A DNA stretch of 64,000 bases, from assembly GCF_000379825.1 (NCBI RefSeq), contig NZ_KB903817.1, forward strand, positions 62,001 to 126,000, read 5' to 3'. The DNA is from Longispora albida DSM 44784 (lineage in GTDB: Bacteria; Actinomycetota; Actinomycetes; Mycobacteriales; Micromonosporaceae). This document shows, piece after piece, positions 51,542-60,559 of this stretch (position 1 is the stretch's first letter; each line of letters begins with the position of its first letter). A program made the position numbers and the translations under genes. Below the pieces are notes generated by a model that saw nothing but the letters and a program-made list of their open reading frames with translations, was not told the DNA's origin and did not search any database.

Positions 51542-52522
51542 TCAGCCGGTGTGGTTGAGCAGTGACCAGCCGAGCCGGGTCAGGTGGTGGACCATCCGGT
51601 TGCCCGAGCGGTGGCTGGAGACCAGGCCTGCCCGGCGCAGCACCGTCGCGTGCTCGCTCGCCGACGCCGCGGACACGCCGGTCCGCCTGGCCAGGTCACT
51701 CGTCGTGCAGCCCGCCCCGATCGCGGCCAGCATCGCGGCCCGGGTCTGGCCGAGCAGCTGGCCGAGAGCCGGGTCGCGCTGGACCTCCGGGCCGATCAGC
51801 CCGCTCGTCATGCCCTCCACCGGGTACACCAGCACCGGGGGCAGCAGCGGGTCGAACAGCGTGATCGGGTTGACCAGGCAGAAGTAGGACGGGACGAGCA
51901 CCAGGCCGCGCCCGCCGAGATACAGCTCCTGGTCGCGGTGCCCCGGCACGCGCAGCTCGCCGGCCGTCCACTCCATCCGGGGCCCGAAACTGCCGAGCAT
52001 CCCCTCGACCCCGCTGCTGACCAGGGCCTGCGTCCGGATCGCCCGGTCGTGGTCCACGGCTGCGTCGATCTGCGGCTGGTACGGGGTGATCGCCACGCCG
52101 AAGTACTCGGCCATCGTGTCGGTGAGCCGGACCAGCGCGGCCACGTCGCCGTCGGCCAGCAGCCGGGTACTCGACGGCAGCTCCTCCCGCACGGACAGCT
52201 GCCGCAGATCCCGGCCCAGCAGCTCCGCCGGGGTACTCCTGATCGCTTCGAGGCCGCCGGCCAGCCCGCCGGGGACGCCGGGGGTGAGGAAGTCCGGAAA
52301 GTACCCGAAAATGGGGGTGAGCCGCAGCAGGGTCCGCAGCCTCGCCGTGAGGCCCGCACCGCGCAGGGCGGTGATCGTCCGCCGCCGCCACGGGCCGAAG
52401 AGCAGGTCACCACGCTGCCTGCGCAGCATCTGGAGGCTGAGCACCATCTCCCACATCGGGTCAGGCATCATCGCGACCCGGGTCCGGGCCACGTCCTCGC
52501 TGGTGAAGTAGATCCTGAGCAT
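51542..52522 (-). CDS. ArsR-like winged helix regulator with DUF5937-type N-terminus
   Basis: 326 residues from ATG 52522. The N-terminal 240 residues match the actinomycete DUF5937 pattern (LRIYFTSEDVARTRVAMMPD then PMWEMVLSLQML). The C-terminal 85 residues form an ArsR-type winged helix (DLARRTGVSAASASEHATVL, RRAGLVSSHRSGNRMVHHLT). It probably regulates a nearby or distant transporter or its own gene; the target is not apparent from position. The upstream 279 bases (to 52801) hold promoters and one hairpin. Confidence 0.8.
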   Translation of the reverse strand: MLRIYFTSEDVARTRVAMMPDPMWEMVLSLQMLRRQRGDLLFGPWRRRTITALRGAGLTARLRTLLRLTPIFGYFPDFLTPGVPGGLAGGLEAIRSTPAELLGRDLRQLSVREELPSSTRLLADGDVAALVRLTDTMAEYFGVAITPYQPQIDAAVDHDRAIRTQALVSSGVEGMLGSFGPRMEWTAGELRVPGHRDQELYLGGRGLVLVPSYFCLVNPITLFDPLLPPVLVYPVEGMTSGLIGPEVQRDPALGQLLGQTRAAMLAAIGAGCTTSDLARRTGVSAASASEHATVLRRAGLVSSHRSGNRMVHHLTRLGWSLLNHTG

Positions 52523-52734
52523 GACTCCATCCGGGCAGGGGGTGCCGGGGGACTCTACCCCGCCGATCGGCCCGGTGGGGGCTCCCTGACCCCCCTTCCA
52601 CAAGGGACTTTCGGCGTAGGCCGAAGATCGTTGCGCTCCCGGCCGGTGCCGTCAACCCTAGAGAGGCCCGCACCACGGGGGTTCGCAGCTTCGGGGTCTG
52701 CGCGCCGCGGGCTGCCTCACCCAGAGGGTCGCCG

Positions 52735-52766
52735 GGGGAGGTTGGGCAGAATGGCACAACCTCCCC
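52735..52766 (-). terminator. Hairpin ending the YbaB/WXG100 operon
   Basis: 10-bp perfect stem GGGGAGGTTG (52735-52744) with CAACCTCCCC (52757-52766) and a 12-base loop, 36 bases past the stop at 52802. Confidence 0.6.
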
Positions 52767-52801
52767 GGAGGCGCCGGGGAGGCTGGCGGGAAACCGGGGT
52801 G

Positions 52802-53143
52802 TCAGTCCCCGGGGCGGGTGATCTCCGGCAGGTTGCCGCTGAGCAGGGTCACGTCCACCGGCAGATCCGGGTACTCGGCGGCGAGCGCGGCCAGCTTCGC
52901 GTTGGCCAGGCCGGTGGCCTCGTGGATCGCGGACGTGACGGTCTCGCTGAGCGAGGCCGCGGTGTGCCGGGTCGCCCGCTCACTGAGCTGCACGCCGGTG
53001 ACGACGCCGCCGGGGCGGACGGTCACTGTCACCGCGTAGTCGCTGGAGGTGTGCTCCACAGCCAGGTCACGGAGCTGGGCCGCGAACTCGTTGGCCTGGG
53101 CGATCTGCGCGGTCAGCTTCTGGCGTGGATCCATCTCAGGCAA
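52802..53143 (-). CDS. YbaB/EbfC-family protein
   Basis: 113 residues. A coiled start (LTAQIAQANEFAAQLRDLAV) followed by the YbaB beta unit (YAVTVTVRPGGVVTGVQLSE) and helix SLSETVTSAIHEATGLANAK. TTG 53143 has GGGGAGG 7 bases upstream; an ATG at 53134 is the alternative. The start overlaps the upstream gene by 8 bases. YbaB proteins bind nucleic acid, but this actinomycete subgroup often occurs with WXG100-type secretion substrates, as here. Confidence 0.8.
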   Translation of the reverse strand: MPEMDPRQKLTAQIAQANEFAAQLRDLAVEHTSSDYAVTVTVRPGGVVTGVQLSERATRHTAASLSETVTSAIHEATGLANAKLAALAAEYPDLPVDVTLLSGNLPEITRPGD

Positions 53144-53900
53144 CGTGCAGCCTCCCCTGGGTGTATGCGGGCACGGCGGCCCGGATCACCTCAGGTGCGT
53201 TTCCCTGCAGGCCGGCCAGTGGAATCTCGGCCGCCCCCGCCCGCAGGACCTGTGGCCCGAGGCTCAGCCCGGCCGCCGCCTGCCAGGGTAGCGAACCGCT
53301 GGCCGAGGCCACCCGCCAGCTCAGCCCGGCACCGTCCACTGTGAGGTGGTCGGAGGTGGCCCGGCGAAACTTCCGGACGAAGTAGACACCGGCGGCCGTG
53401 CAGGCCAGCAGAACCGGCAGCGGGCTGAGCAGCAGCTGCGGCTTGCCGGCGGCCTGCGGGATGACGAGCACGACCGCCAGGAACAGCCAGATCAGCGCGA
53501 TCATGGCGGTGATGAACAGGCTGCGCCAGTGCCGGACTGGATCCTGCCGGCTGTCGCTGGGGATGGCCAGCCGCTCCGGCTGGTAGGGCGCGCCGAAGGA
53601 ACCCAGGTAGCGGTAGTCCACGGCGGTCACCTGGCCGGGCCGGACGTCCAGCTCGGCACGCGGGTTCGACGCGGAGGGCTCGTACCCGGCTTCGACGGTG
53701 TGCCGCCCGGCCGGGACCGGGAAGAGGTGCACGCCCAGCGGCAGGTCGCCGAGGACCTGCCCGCCGAGCCGGAAGACGGTGCGGCGCTCCGGAGTCCGGT
53801 AACCGGCGGGGAACGACCGCCAGAACGGCAGGCCGAACTCCCACAGGTACGACCAGGTGGTCCGGTAGATCCGGATCTGGAGCCAGCCGCCGTCCGTCAT
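53136..53900 (-). CDS. Membrane protein of the YbaB/WXG100 operon
   Basis: 254 residues. A cytoplasmic beta-rich part (IYRTTWSYLWEFGLPFWRSF...TVFRLGGQVLGDLPLGVHLF), one helical pair in the middle (LFITAMIALIWLFLAVVLVI and LLLSPLPVLLACTAAGVYFV), then a short C-terminal domain. No family recognised. It overlaps the upstream gene (ATGA) and the downstream YbaB gene. Confidence 0.65.
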   Translation of the reverse strand: MTDGGWLQIRIYRTTWSYLWEFGLPFWRSFPAGYRTPERRTVFRLGGQVLGDLPLGVHLFPVPAGRHTVEAGYEPSASNPRAELDVRPGQVTAVDYRYLGSFGAPYQPERLAIPSDSRQDPVRHWRSLFITAMIALIWLFLAVVLVIPQAAGKPQLLLSPLPVLLACTAAGVYFVRKFRRATSDHLTVDGAGLSWRVASASGSLPWQAAAGLSLGPQVLRAGAAEIPLAGLQGNAPEVIRAAVPAYTQGRLHVA

Positions 53901-54946
53901 ATGGCTTTCAAACCCTTTTCGATGTCCTCTTCGGACTGCCTGCCGTCGAGGTACTCCTTGCCGTCAGCGGCCAGGTTGTATCCGAGGCCGCCGAGCGCGC
54001 CAGCCGACTCGGCCTTCCAGCCGGCGAAGTCGAGCACGAACGGTCGTTTGCGGATCGTCTGGCCCTGCACGTTGAGCGTGTTGGCCACGCCGTCGTACTT
54101 GCGGGTCAGGCGGGCCATCCGTGCATAGTAGCGCCGGATGCCCATCGCGAGCTTCTGGAGGATGGTCTTGAGCCGGCCCATCACGCTGACGATCCGGGTC
54201 AGCGCCATCGACACCCGCGACGTGGCCACAGCCGCGTTACCGGCGGTGGCGGCGCCGGCGGCCGCCGTCGAGGCACCCAGCGTCGGAGCCGCCGCGGCCA
54301 GCGCCGCGAGCCACGTGATGATCAACCAGGTGACGAACTGGGCGATGATGTCGAGGATCAGCGCCTGAGCCACCTCCATCAGCACCTTCGACACCTCGAG
54401 GATCATGCCGAGGCTCTGCACCTCGCTCGCCATGCCGAGGATGCCGGTCGCGAACTGGTCGAGCCGGTCCCTCGCCGCGTCGCCGGCCTGGCCGACCCAC
54501 TGGGCCATCTCCGGGCCCTTGACGGTGTCGTGCAGCTCCTTGGCCAGCTCGGTCAGCTCCTTGCCGACCTCTTTCCACTTGTCGGCGTCCTTCTCGATCC
54601 GCTCCGGGTTGCCGGTGACCAGCCCGAGGGCGTCCTCCAGCGGCTGGATCCAGTCGATCAGGAAGCCGAGCCCGTTGGAGACGAGCCAGGTGATCGGGTC
54701 GACGATGGCGCTGGCCACGTTGCCAGCCAGGTCCATGACCGCGCCCTGGAGGCTGAGCACGTCGCCCTTGCCGAAGGCCTCGGTGAGCTGCTTGTACTGC
54801 TCCATGAAGGACAGCTCGTCGATGGCGTTCGGGTCGAGCGGCCCCTCGACCAGGGTCGGGTCCTTGTCCTTCCCGTTGTCGATCTCCGTCCAGCCCTTGT
54901 CGTAGTTGAACGGGTTGTTCGGGTTGGCTGGTTCGTCATCGGCCAC
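53897..54946 (-). CDS. WXG100/EspB-like helical secretion-substrate candidate
   Basis: 349 residues. After a charged N-terminus, a hydrophobic stretch (WLVSNGLGFLIDWIQPLEDA) and a long helical hairpin region with AQWVGQAGDAARDRLDQFA (a W-G-like turn) resemble ESX-type substrates. A hydrophobic segment (LILDIIAQFVTWLIITWLAA) and an Ala-rich stretch follow. The last 80 residues (RPFVLDFAGWKAESAGALGG...) show no known toxin motif. Overlaps both neighbours by a few bases. Confidence 0.65.
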   Translation of the reverse strand: MADDEPANPNNPFNYDKGWTEIDNGKDKDPTLVEGPLDPNAIDELSFMEQYKQLTEAFGKGDVLSLQGAVMDLAGNVASAIVDPITWLVSNGLGFLIDWIQPLEDALGLVTGNPERIEKDADKWKEVGKELTELAKELHDTVKGPEMAQWVGQAGDAARDRLDQFATGILGMASEVQSLGMILEVSKVLMEVAQALILDIIAQFVTWLIITWLAALAAAAPTLGASTAAAGAATAGNAAVATSRVSMALTRIVSVMGRLKTILQKLAMGIRRYYARMARLTRKYDGVANTLNVQGQTIRKRPFVLDFAGWKAESAGALGGLGYNLAADGKEYLDGRQSEEDIEKGLKAI

Positions 54947-55271
54947 GGCGCTGCTCCAGGATGGTCCGCATGCTGTCCAGGTCGGCCTTGCCCTGGTTGT
55001 CGTCGTGCTCGTAGGCGTCGGCGCACTTGCCGAGCTTGGTCACCGCGCTCTCGAAGCCCTCGACCATCATGTCGAGGTGCTCGTAGATCTCGTCGGAGAC
55101 CGAGTTGTACATCACCGGCAGCATGACGGTGGCGTAGCCGAGCGCACCCCAGAGGTAGGGGTCGATGTCGGCGTCCTTGGCCTTCTGCTTGGTCTCGCCG
55201 CCCTTCTCACCCATCTTCTTGATCTTGGCGGCGATCTCGCGGATCTTCACCGGATCGGCCTTGACGCTCAT
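54936..55271 (-). CDS. ESX-secretion-associated small helical protein
   Basis: 111 residues from ATG 55271, with GGAGG 6 bases upstream. Almost entirely helical (DPVKIREIAAKIKKMGEKGG, MVEGFESAVTKLGKCADAYE), of the size and character of EspC/WXG100-like partners. The next gene overlaps its end by 11 bases, so both products are made together and may form a heterodimer. Confidence 0.65.
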   Translation of the reverse strand: MSVKADPVKIREIAAKIKKMGEKGGETKQKAKDADIDPYLWGALGYATVMLPVMYNSVSDEIYEHLDMMVEGFESAVTKLGKCADAYEHDDNQGKADLDSMRTILEQRRGR

Positions 55272-55296
55272 CGTGCACCTCCACCACATCGGGCGT

Positions 55297-55668
55297 TCAT
55301 CGGTCGTCCTCCGGCGGCAGGGCCTCCTCGGGGATGCTGGACCGGACCAGGCCGACGATGTCCATCCGCTCGCCGGTCAGCGACTGCACCACCGTGGCGG
55401 TCTCCAGCGCGACCTTGGCGCCGGCGGCCTGGATGGTGGACAGGATGACGTGGCTGAGGACGCCGGGGCCGTGCCGCATCACGGACTCGGAGATCCGCAC
55501 GCCGCGGATCGCGCCACCGGAAGCCGCCGTCACCTCCACCCCGCCGTCGGGTGAGCTGACCGTGACGGTGAGGTTCGCGAGGCGCTCACGGACGTCGGCG
55601 TACCTGCGGAGCTGTTCTTCGGAGTCTTCCTGGAGCCTGCGGAGAAGATCATCGGGGAGGTCTGGCAC
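55297..55668 (-). CDS. YbaB/EbfC-family protein, first gene of the operon
   Basis: 123 residues from GTG 55668. Coiled-coil start LLRRLQEDSEEQLRRYADVR, beta unit LTVTVSSPDGGVEVTAASGG, and helix VLSHVILSTIQAAGAKVALE, the YbaB layout. No strong ribosome site precedes it; a TTG a few codons upstream is an alternative. It and the second YbaB gene at 52802 bracket the secretion-like genes. Divergent from the LysR gene at 55777. Confidence 0.72.
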   Translation of the reverse strand: MPDLPDDLLRRLQEDSEEQLRRYADVRERLANLTVTVSSPDGGVEVTAASGGAIRGVRISESVMRHGPGVLSHVILSTIQAAGAKVALETATVVQSLTGERMDIVGLVRSSIPEEALPPEDDR

Positions 55669-55776
55669 GCCAGGGATCGTAACCAACGTGATCAAGAAGC
55701 CCGCCCGGGTAGTTCCCGTGCCCAGTTCGGACAGAGGGGTGTTGTGTGAGCTGGGTCTCGCCATAGTGTTCAGTGC

Positions 55777-56754
55777 ATGCATCTGGAGCTGCGGCACCTG
55801 CGGGTGATCTGCACGATCGCTGAGACGGGCAGCGTGACCAAGGCCGCCTCGGTGCTCGGGCTCGCCCAGGCCGCGCTCACCGCCCAGCTGCACCGGATCG
55901 AGGGCTCGCTGGGCGGCCAGCTCTTCGAGCGGGACCGGCGCGGTGCCCGGCCGACGGCGCTGGGTGAGCTGGTCCTGGCCAGAGCCAGGGTGCTGCTCCC
56001 CGCCGTCCAGGATCTGCGTGCGGACGCTGCCAGGCTGGCCAGTGCCGAAACCCTCATCCGGTACCGGATCGGAGCCGTCAACGGCCCCATCCTCGGCGGC
56101 CTGGTGCACCGGCTGGCCGCCGAGCAGCCCGAGGCCGGCATCACGACCCACCCGGCCTGGTCGGCGGCGGAGCTCGCTGGCCTGGTCGCCACCGGCCGCC
56201 TCGACTTCGCCCTGATCGGGGTGTGCGGGGACGCTGGCCCGCCTGCGGGGAAGGGCAGCCCGGGGGCGCAGCTGGAGTGGCGGGCGATCGCGGCAGACCC
56301 CGTGTTCGTCCTGCTGCCCGACCACCATCCGCTGGCCGGTCAGCCCGAGGTCGCGCTGGCCGCCCTGGCTGGCGAGCACTGGGCCGCCACGCCCGGCGAC
56401 GGTTGCTTCTCCGACTGTTTCGCCGCGGCCTGCGTCCGGGCGGGCTTCGCGCCGAAGCCGATGTACGAGGCCGACCTCGGCGGCGTGATCGACCTGGTAC
56501 GCGCCGGGGAGGCCGTCGCGCTCTGCCAGCCGACGTTCCGCCAGGTCCCGGGGCTGGCCGCCTATCCGCTCTCCGGGAATCCGCTGCGCTGGCGGCACCT
56601 GCTCGGCTGGCTGCCCGGCTCGCCGGCCGCAGGGTTCGCCGGGAGGCTGGCCCGGCATGCCGTGGCGGCGTACGACGAGGCGGCGGGCCGCTCGGCCAGG
56701 TACCGGGAGTGGCTGGCGGGGCACTCCGGGTTCGGCACGCTCGTTCCGCTGTAG
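55777..56754 (+). CDS. LysR-family transcriptional regulator
   Basis: 325 residues, ATG start. HTH LRHLRVICTIAETGSVTKAA with LAQAALTAQLHRIEGSLGG, followed by the effector-binding fold (RYRIGAVNGPILGGLVHRLA, DFALIGVCG, VFVLLPDHHPLAG). Neighbours are the divergent YbaB/WXG100 operon on the left and the secreted S1 protease downstream on the same strand, either of which could be a target. Confidence 0.85.
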   Translation: MHLELRHLRVICTIAETGSVTKAASVLGLAQAALTAQLHRIEGSLGGQLFERDRRGARPTALGELVLARARVLLPAVQDLRADAARLASAETLIRYRIGAVNGPILGGLVHRLAAEQPEAGITTHPAWSAAELAGLVATGRLDFALIGVCGDAGPPAGKGSPGAQLEWRAIAADPVFVLLPDHHPLAGQPEVALAALAGEHWAATPGDGCFSDCFAAACVRAGFAPKPMYEADLGGVIDLVRAGEAVALCQPTFRQVPGLAAYPLSGNPLRWRHLLGWLPGSPAAGFAGRLARHAVAAYDEAAGRSARYREWLAGHSGFGTLVPL

Positions 56755-56872
56755 ACGGCTGGCGCGCACGCGGATGGTATGACCTGTCTGGTATCTATGT
56801 CTGCCGATCTCTGGCTGGCTAGCCTGACGGCGATCATCCGTCGAACTCCTCACCCCTCAGGAGTCAGCCAGC

Positions 56873-58345
56873 ATGAACAGGAAACGCACAGCTCTAGCGA
56901 TCGCAGGGCTGGTGGCGGCCGGAGCCGCCGTCACAGCGCTGACGATCCCGGCCTCCGCCGACCCCGGTACCGGCACCGTCGCCCCCATCGCCCCGGAGGT
57001 CCAGGCCGCCGTCGAGCGTGACCTCGGGCTCACCCCCGGCGCGGCCCAGGAACGCTTCCGCGCCGAGGAACGCGCCGCCCGCGTCGAGCCCGGCCTGCGC
57101 CGCCAGCTCGGCGAAACCTTCGGCGGCGGATGGCTGTCGGCGGACGGCAAGACGTACAAGGTCGGGGTCACCGACAAGAACCAGGCGCGGAAGGTGAAGG
57201 CCGCCGGAGCCGAGCCGGTCACCGTCGCGCGCAGCGAACGGCAGCTCGACGCCATCCGGACCAGGCTCGACGGAGTGCTGTCCGGGGTGGAGGGCATCCC
57301 CGTCTGGTACACCGATGTCACTACCAACTCTGTCGTCGTGAAGGCACACGCTGGTGTGATGACCAAGGCCGCCGACCTGGTCCGTGGGTCCGGTGTGGAC
57401 GGTGCCGCCGTGCGGGTCGTGGAGAGCACCGAGGCGCCGCGTCCGCTGATCGACGTGATCGGCGGCAACGCGTACTACATCGGCAGCGGCACCCGCTGTT
57501 CCATCGGTTTCTCCGTCAACGGCGGCTTCGTCACGGCCGGGCACTGCGGCTCGAACGGCGCGTCGACCACCCAGCCCAGCGGTACGTTCCGTGGCTCGTC
57601 CTTCCCGGGCAACGACTACGCCTGGGTGCAGGTCGCGGCCGGTAACACCCCGCGTGGCCTGGTCAACAACTACTCGGGCGGCACCGTGACCGTCGCCGGT
57701 TCGACCGAGGCGGCCGTCGGCTCCTCGATCTGCCGTTCGGGCTCGACGACCGGCTGGCGCTGCGGCACGATCCAGGCCCGCAACTCCTCCGTCACGTACC
57801 CGCAGGGCACCGTCACCGGCCTGATCCAGACCACCGTGTGCGCGGAGCCCGGAGACTCGGGCGGCTCGGCGATCTCCGGCAGCCAGGCCCAGGGCGTGAC
57901 GTCCGGCGGCTCCGGCAACTGCTCGTCCGGCGGCACGACGTACTTCCAGCCGGTCAACGAGATCCTCTCGGTGTACGGCCTCACCCTCGTCACCGGCGGC
58001 GGCAACCCGACCCCGACGCCGACCGGTACCAGCACGCCACCCGGTGGCTGCACGGGCTACTCGGGCACCCTGTCGGCGGGCGGCAGCCAGGTCCAGCCGA
58101 ACAACAGCTACTACCAGTCCACTGTGTCCGGCACGCACGGCGGGCGGCTCTGCGGCCCGGCGGGCGCCGACTTCGACCTCTTCCTCCAGAAGTGGAACGG
58201 CAGCTCGTGGGCGCAGGTAGCCAAGTCCGACAGCCCCAGCAACAACGAGACCATCTCCTACAGCGGGACGGCCGGCTACTACCGGTACGTCGTGCAGGCG
58301 TACGCCGGTTCCGGGGCCTACACGCTCGGCATCACCAAGCCGTAG
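56873..58345 (+). CDS. Secreted S1 serine protease (streptogrisin-like) with C-terminal PPC-like domain
   Basis: 490 residues. Signal peptide MNRKRTALAIAGLVAAGAAV, a pro-region to about residue 194 that assists folding, then the protease: His224 in TAGHCG, Asp248 in GNDYAW, Ser329 in GDSGGS; disulfide Cys at 209/225, 287/297 and 323/350-type positions. A Pro/Thr linker (TPTPTGTSTPPGG) leads to a beta domain of about 95 residues like the pre-peptidase C-terminal/CBM type (VSGTHGGRLCGPAGADFDLF). An extracellular proteolytic enzyme. Confidence 0.93.
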   Translation: MNRKRTALAIAGLVAAGAAVTALTIPASADPGTGTVAPIAPEVQAAVERDLGLTPGAAQERFRAEERAARVEPGLRRQLGETFGGGWLSADGKTYKVGVTDKNQARKVKAAGAEPVTVARSERQLDAIRTRLDGVLSGVEGIPVWYTDVTTNSVVVKAHAGVMTKAADLVRGSGVDGAAVRVVESTEAPRPLIDVIGGNAYYIGSGTRCSIGFSVNGGFVTAGHCGSNGASTTQPSGTFRGSSFPGNDYAWVQVAAGNTPRGLVNNYSGGTVTVAGSTEAAVGSSICRSGSTTGWRCGTIQARNSSVTYPQGTVTGLIQTTVCAEPGDSGGSAISGSQAQGVTSGGSGNCSSGGTTYFQPVNEILSVYGLTLVTGGGNPTPTPTGTSTPPGGCTGYSGTLSAGGSQVQPNNSYYQSTVSGTHGGRLCGPAGADFDLFLQKWNGSSWAQVAKSDSPSNNETISYSGTAGYYRYVVQAYAGSGAYTLGITKP

Positions 58346-58386
58346 GCGCCTGACCGGTACGAACCTCTCGGAGCCTCCCCAGAGGA

Positions 58387-58425
58387 GACAGCGGGACCAG
58401 CCCCACCTCGGCTGGTCCCGCTGTC
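58387..58425. terminator. Bidirectional terminator between S1 protease and ECF41 sigma gene
   Basis: Perfect 16-bp stem (58387-58402 with 58410-58425) and a 7-base loop, between convergent stops. Confidence 0.85.
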
Positions 58426-58430
58426 TGTCG

Positions 58431-59327
58431 CTACCGGAGGGTGATCGGGGTCTCCTCGTCGAGGCGGGTCAGCTTCTGCGGGTTGCGGACGTAGTACATG
58501 CCGGTGATCTGGCCGCCGTCGACGTGGACAGCCATGACGCCGTCGAACTCGCCGTCGAGGTGGACCAGCAGCGCAGGGTTGCCGTTGACGACAGCCGCCT
58601 CGCACGTGACGATCGCTCCAGCCTTGCCGAGCCCGCCCTGGAGCAGCCTGAACACCTTGTCCTGGCCGAGGATCGGCCGCAGTGCCGCGTGCTTGACGCC
58701 GCCACCGTCACCGACCAGGACGATGTCGGGCGCGAGCACCTTGAGCAGCGACTGGACGTCCCCGGTCTCCAGCGCGTGCTGGAGCGACTCGACGGCGGCC
58801 CACGCCTGGTCCTGCGAGGCCTGCTGGCGGGGGCGGCGGGCGTCGACGTGCTGGCGGGCGCGGTGCGCGATCTGGCGTACGGCCGCCGGGGTCTTGCCGA
58901 CCGCCTCCGCGATCTCGTCGTAGTCCACGTCGAAGGCCTCACGCAGCACGAAGACAGCGCGTTCGGTGGGGGTGAGGGTCTCCAGGACCAGCATGAGCGC
59001 CATCGACATGCTCTCGGCGAGGTCGCTGTCCTCCGCGACGCCCGGCGCGGTCAGCAGGGGCTCCGGCAGCCACGGGCCGACGTAGGACTCCTTGCGCTGC
59101 TTCATGCTGCGCAGCCGGTTGAGCGCCTGCCGGGTGGTGATCCTGACCAGGTACGCGCGCTGGTCGCGCACCTGGTCGAGATCCACGGCGACCCAGCGCA
59201 GCCACGTCTCCTGGAGCACGTCCTCGGCGTCGGCCGCCGAGCCGAGCATCTCGTAGGCGACGGTGAAGAGCAGGTTGCGGTGGGCGAGGAAAGTCTCGGT
59301 GGCTGGGTCAGCGGCGTGCGGCTTCAT
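58431..59327 (-). CDS. ECF41-type RNA polymerase sigma factor
   Basis: 298 residues from ATG 59327. Sigma-2 (LFTVAYEMLGSAADAEDVLQ, ETWLRW) and sigma-4 (TPTERAVFVLREAFDVDYDE, VRQIAHRARQHV) are followed by a SnoaL-like C-terminal domain. The three ECF41 hallmarks are present: WLPEP between the sigma domains, DGGG (LVGDGGGVKHAA) and an NPDKL-like NPQKL near the end. In this group the C-terminal domain self-regulates the factor, and a neighbouring oxidoreductase-type gene is the partner; that gene is 38 bases upstream here, in the same direction. Confidence 0.9.
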   Translation of the reverse strand: MKPHAADPATETFLAHRNLLFTVAYEMLGSAADAEDVLQETWLRWVAVDLDQVRDQRAYLVRITTRQALNRLRSMKQRKESYVGPWLPEPLLTAPGVAEDSDLAESMSMALMLVLETLTPTERAVFVLREAFDVDYDEIAEAVGKTPAAVRQIAHRARQHVDARRPRQQASQDQAWAAVESLQHALETGDVQSLLKVLAPDIVLVGDGGGVKHAALRPILGQDKVFRLLQGGLGKAGAIVTCEAAVVNGNPALLVHLDGEFDGVMAVHVDGGQITGMYYVRNPQKLTRLDEETPITLR

Positions 59328-59365
59328 GTCCGCTACTCTCCCCCAGCCGGATTCCGAGTTGATCA

Positions 59366-60523
59366 TCAGGCGGCCAGCTTCGCCTTGCGGGTGCCGTCCC
59401 GGAGCCACTTGTGCGAGCCGGGCTTGCTGGCCTCGTGGATCAGGTGCTTGACACTGAAGTTGCAGGCCAGCTCCTTCATCTTCTTGCCGGCGCCGCCGGA
59501 GAGGTACAGCCGCAGCGGGGACGTGTCCTTGCGGGTGAGCTGGTAGACGCCGCCCTCGCGGCCCAGGCTGACACAGACGGCCAGGAAGGCCACGTCAGCG
59601 GAGGTCGGCTGCTCGCCGGCCAGCCGGTGGAGGATCGTGTCGGCGGCGTGCGCGCCCAGGCAGTACGCCACGTAGGCACTCATCCTGAACGGCAGGTTCG
59701 ACGGAGCCGCCGAGTCGCCGGCCGCGAGGATGCGGTCGTCGTCCACGCTGGTCAGCGACTCGTCGGTGATGATCCGGCCCACGGCGTCGACGGTCAGCCC
59801 GCTGCGCGCCGCCAGGTCCGGCACGGCGAAACCGGCGGCCCAGATCGTGACGTCGCTGGGCAGTACCCGGCCGTCGGCGAGCCGCACGGCGTCCCGCGTC
59901 ACGGCCGTGACCTTCGCGGCCGAGCCCTCGATCACGGTCACGCCGAGCTGGGCGAACCGCTTGGCCGCACCGCGCCGGGCCTTCGGGTGCAGGTACGGCG
60001 CGAGCTCGCCGCCGCAGACCAGCGTCACGCGCCGGCCCTGCTCGGCCAGCTCGGCCGCCGTCTCCAGGCCGGTCGGGCCGGCCCCGATGACGGTGACGGC
60101 CGCCGAAGCTGGCGTGGTCTCCAGTACCGCCCGGAGCCGCTTCGCCGCCTCAAGGGTCGCGACGGGGTAGGAGAACTCGCCGGCTCCCGGTACCGGCTGC
60201 TCGAAGTTGCCGCTGCCGACCGCGTAGACCAGGTAGTCGTAGTCGAGTGTCCCGCCGCTGGCGAGCGCCACGGTCCGCCCGGCGGCGTCGATCCGGTCCA
60301 CACTGTCCACGACGAGCTGGACGCTGCCGGCCAGGACCTCCTGGTAGCTGTAGACGGCGCTGTGCGACCCGCCGACGAGCTGGTGCAACCGGAGCCGCGC
60401 CACGAACTCGGTGCGCGGGTTGACCATCGTGACGGTCACGTCCCCGTTCTGGGTCAGCCGGTTGGCCGCCATGACACCGGCGTAGCCGCCGCCGACCACA
60501 ACCACGTTCGTCTTCTTCGTCAT
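59366..60523 (-). CDS. FAD/NAD(P)-dependent oxidoreductase (NDH-2-like), ECF41 partner
   Basis: 385 residues from ATG 60523 with GAGGAG 7 bases upstream. FAD-binding start TNVVVVGGGYAGVMAANRLT, NAD site VIGAGPTGLETAAELAEQGR, and the second FAD motif RILAAGDSAAPSNLPFRMSA. No C-terminal membrane helix, so a soluble relative of NDH-2 or a quinone/disulfide reductase. It shares an operon with the ECF41 sigma factor and stands behind a TGTCACA promoter. Confidence 0.88.
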   Translation of the reverse strand: MTKKTNVVVVGGGYAGVMAANRLTQNGDVTVTMVNPRTEFVARLRLHQLVGGSHSAVYSYQEVLAGSVQLVVDSVDRIDAAGRTVALASGGTLDYDYLVYAVGSGNFEQPVPGAGEFSYPVATLEAAKRLRAVLETTPASAAVTVIGAGPTGLETAAELAEQGRRVTLVCGGELAPYLHPKARRGAAKRFAQLGVTVIEGSAAKVTAVTRDAVRLADGRVLPSDVTIWAAGFAVPDLAARSGLTVDAVGRIITDESLTSVDDDRILAAGDSAAPSNLPFRMSAYVAYCLGAHAADTILHRLAGEQPTSADVAFLAVCVSLGREGGVYQLTRKDTSPLRLYLSGGAGKKMKELACNFSVKHLIHEASKPGSHKWLRDGTRKAKLAA

Positions 60524-60559
60524 CGGTATCTCCTCGGTGTCACAGGGGTTCGGCCACAA

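Noticed and set aside
53897-54946. Polymorphic toxin with a nuclease or ADP-ribosyltransferase tip
   Set aside because: No HNH, Ntox or ART-like motif could be read in the C-terminal 80 residues; kept only as a possible effector.
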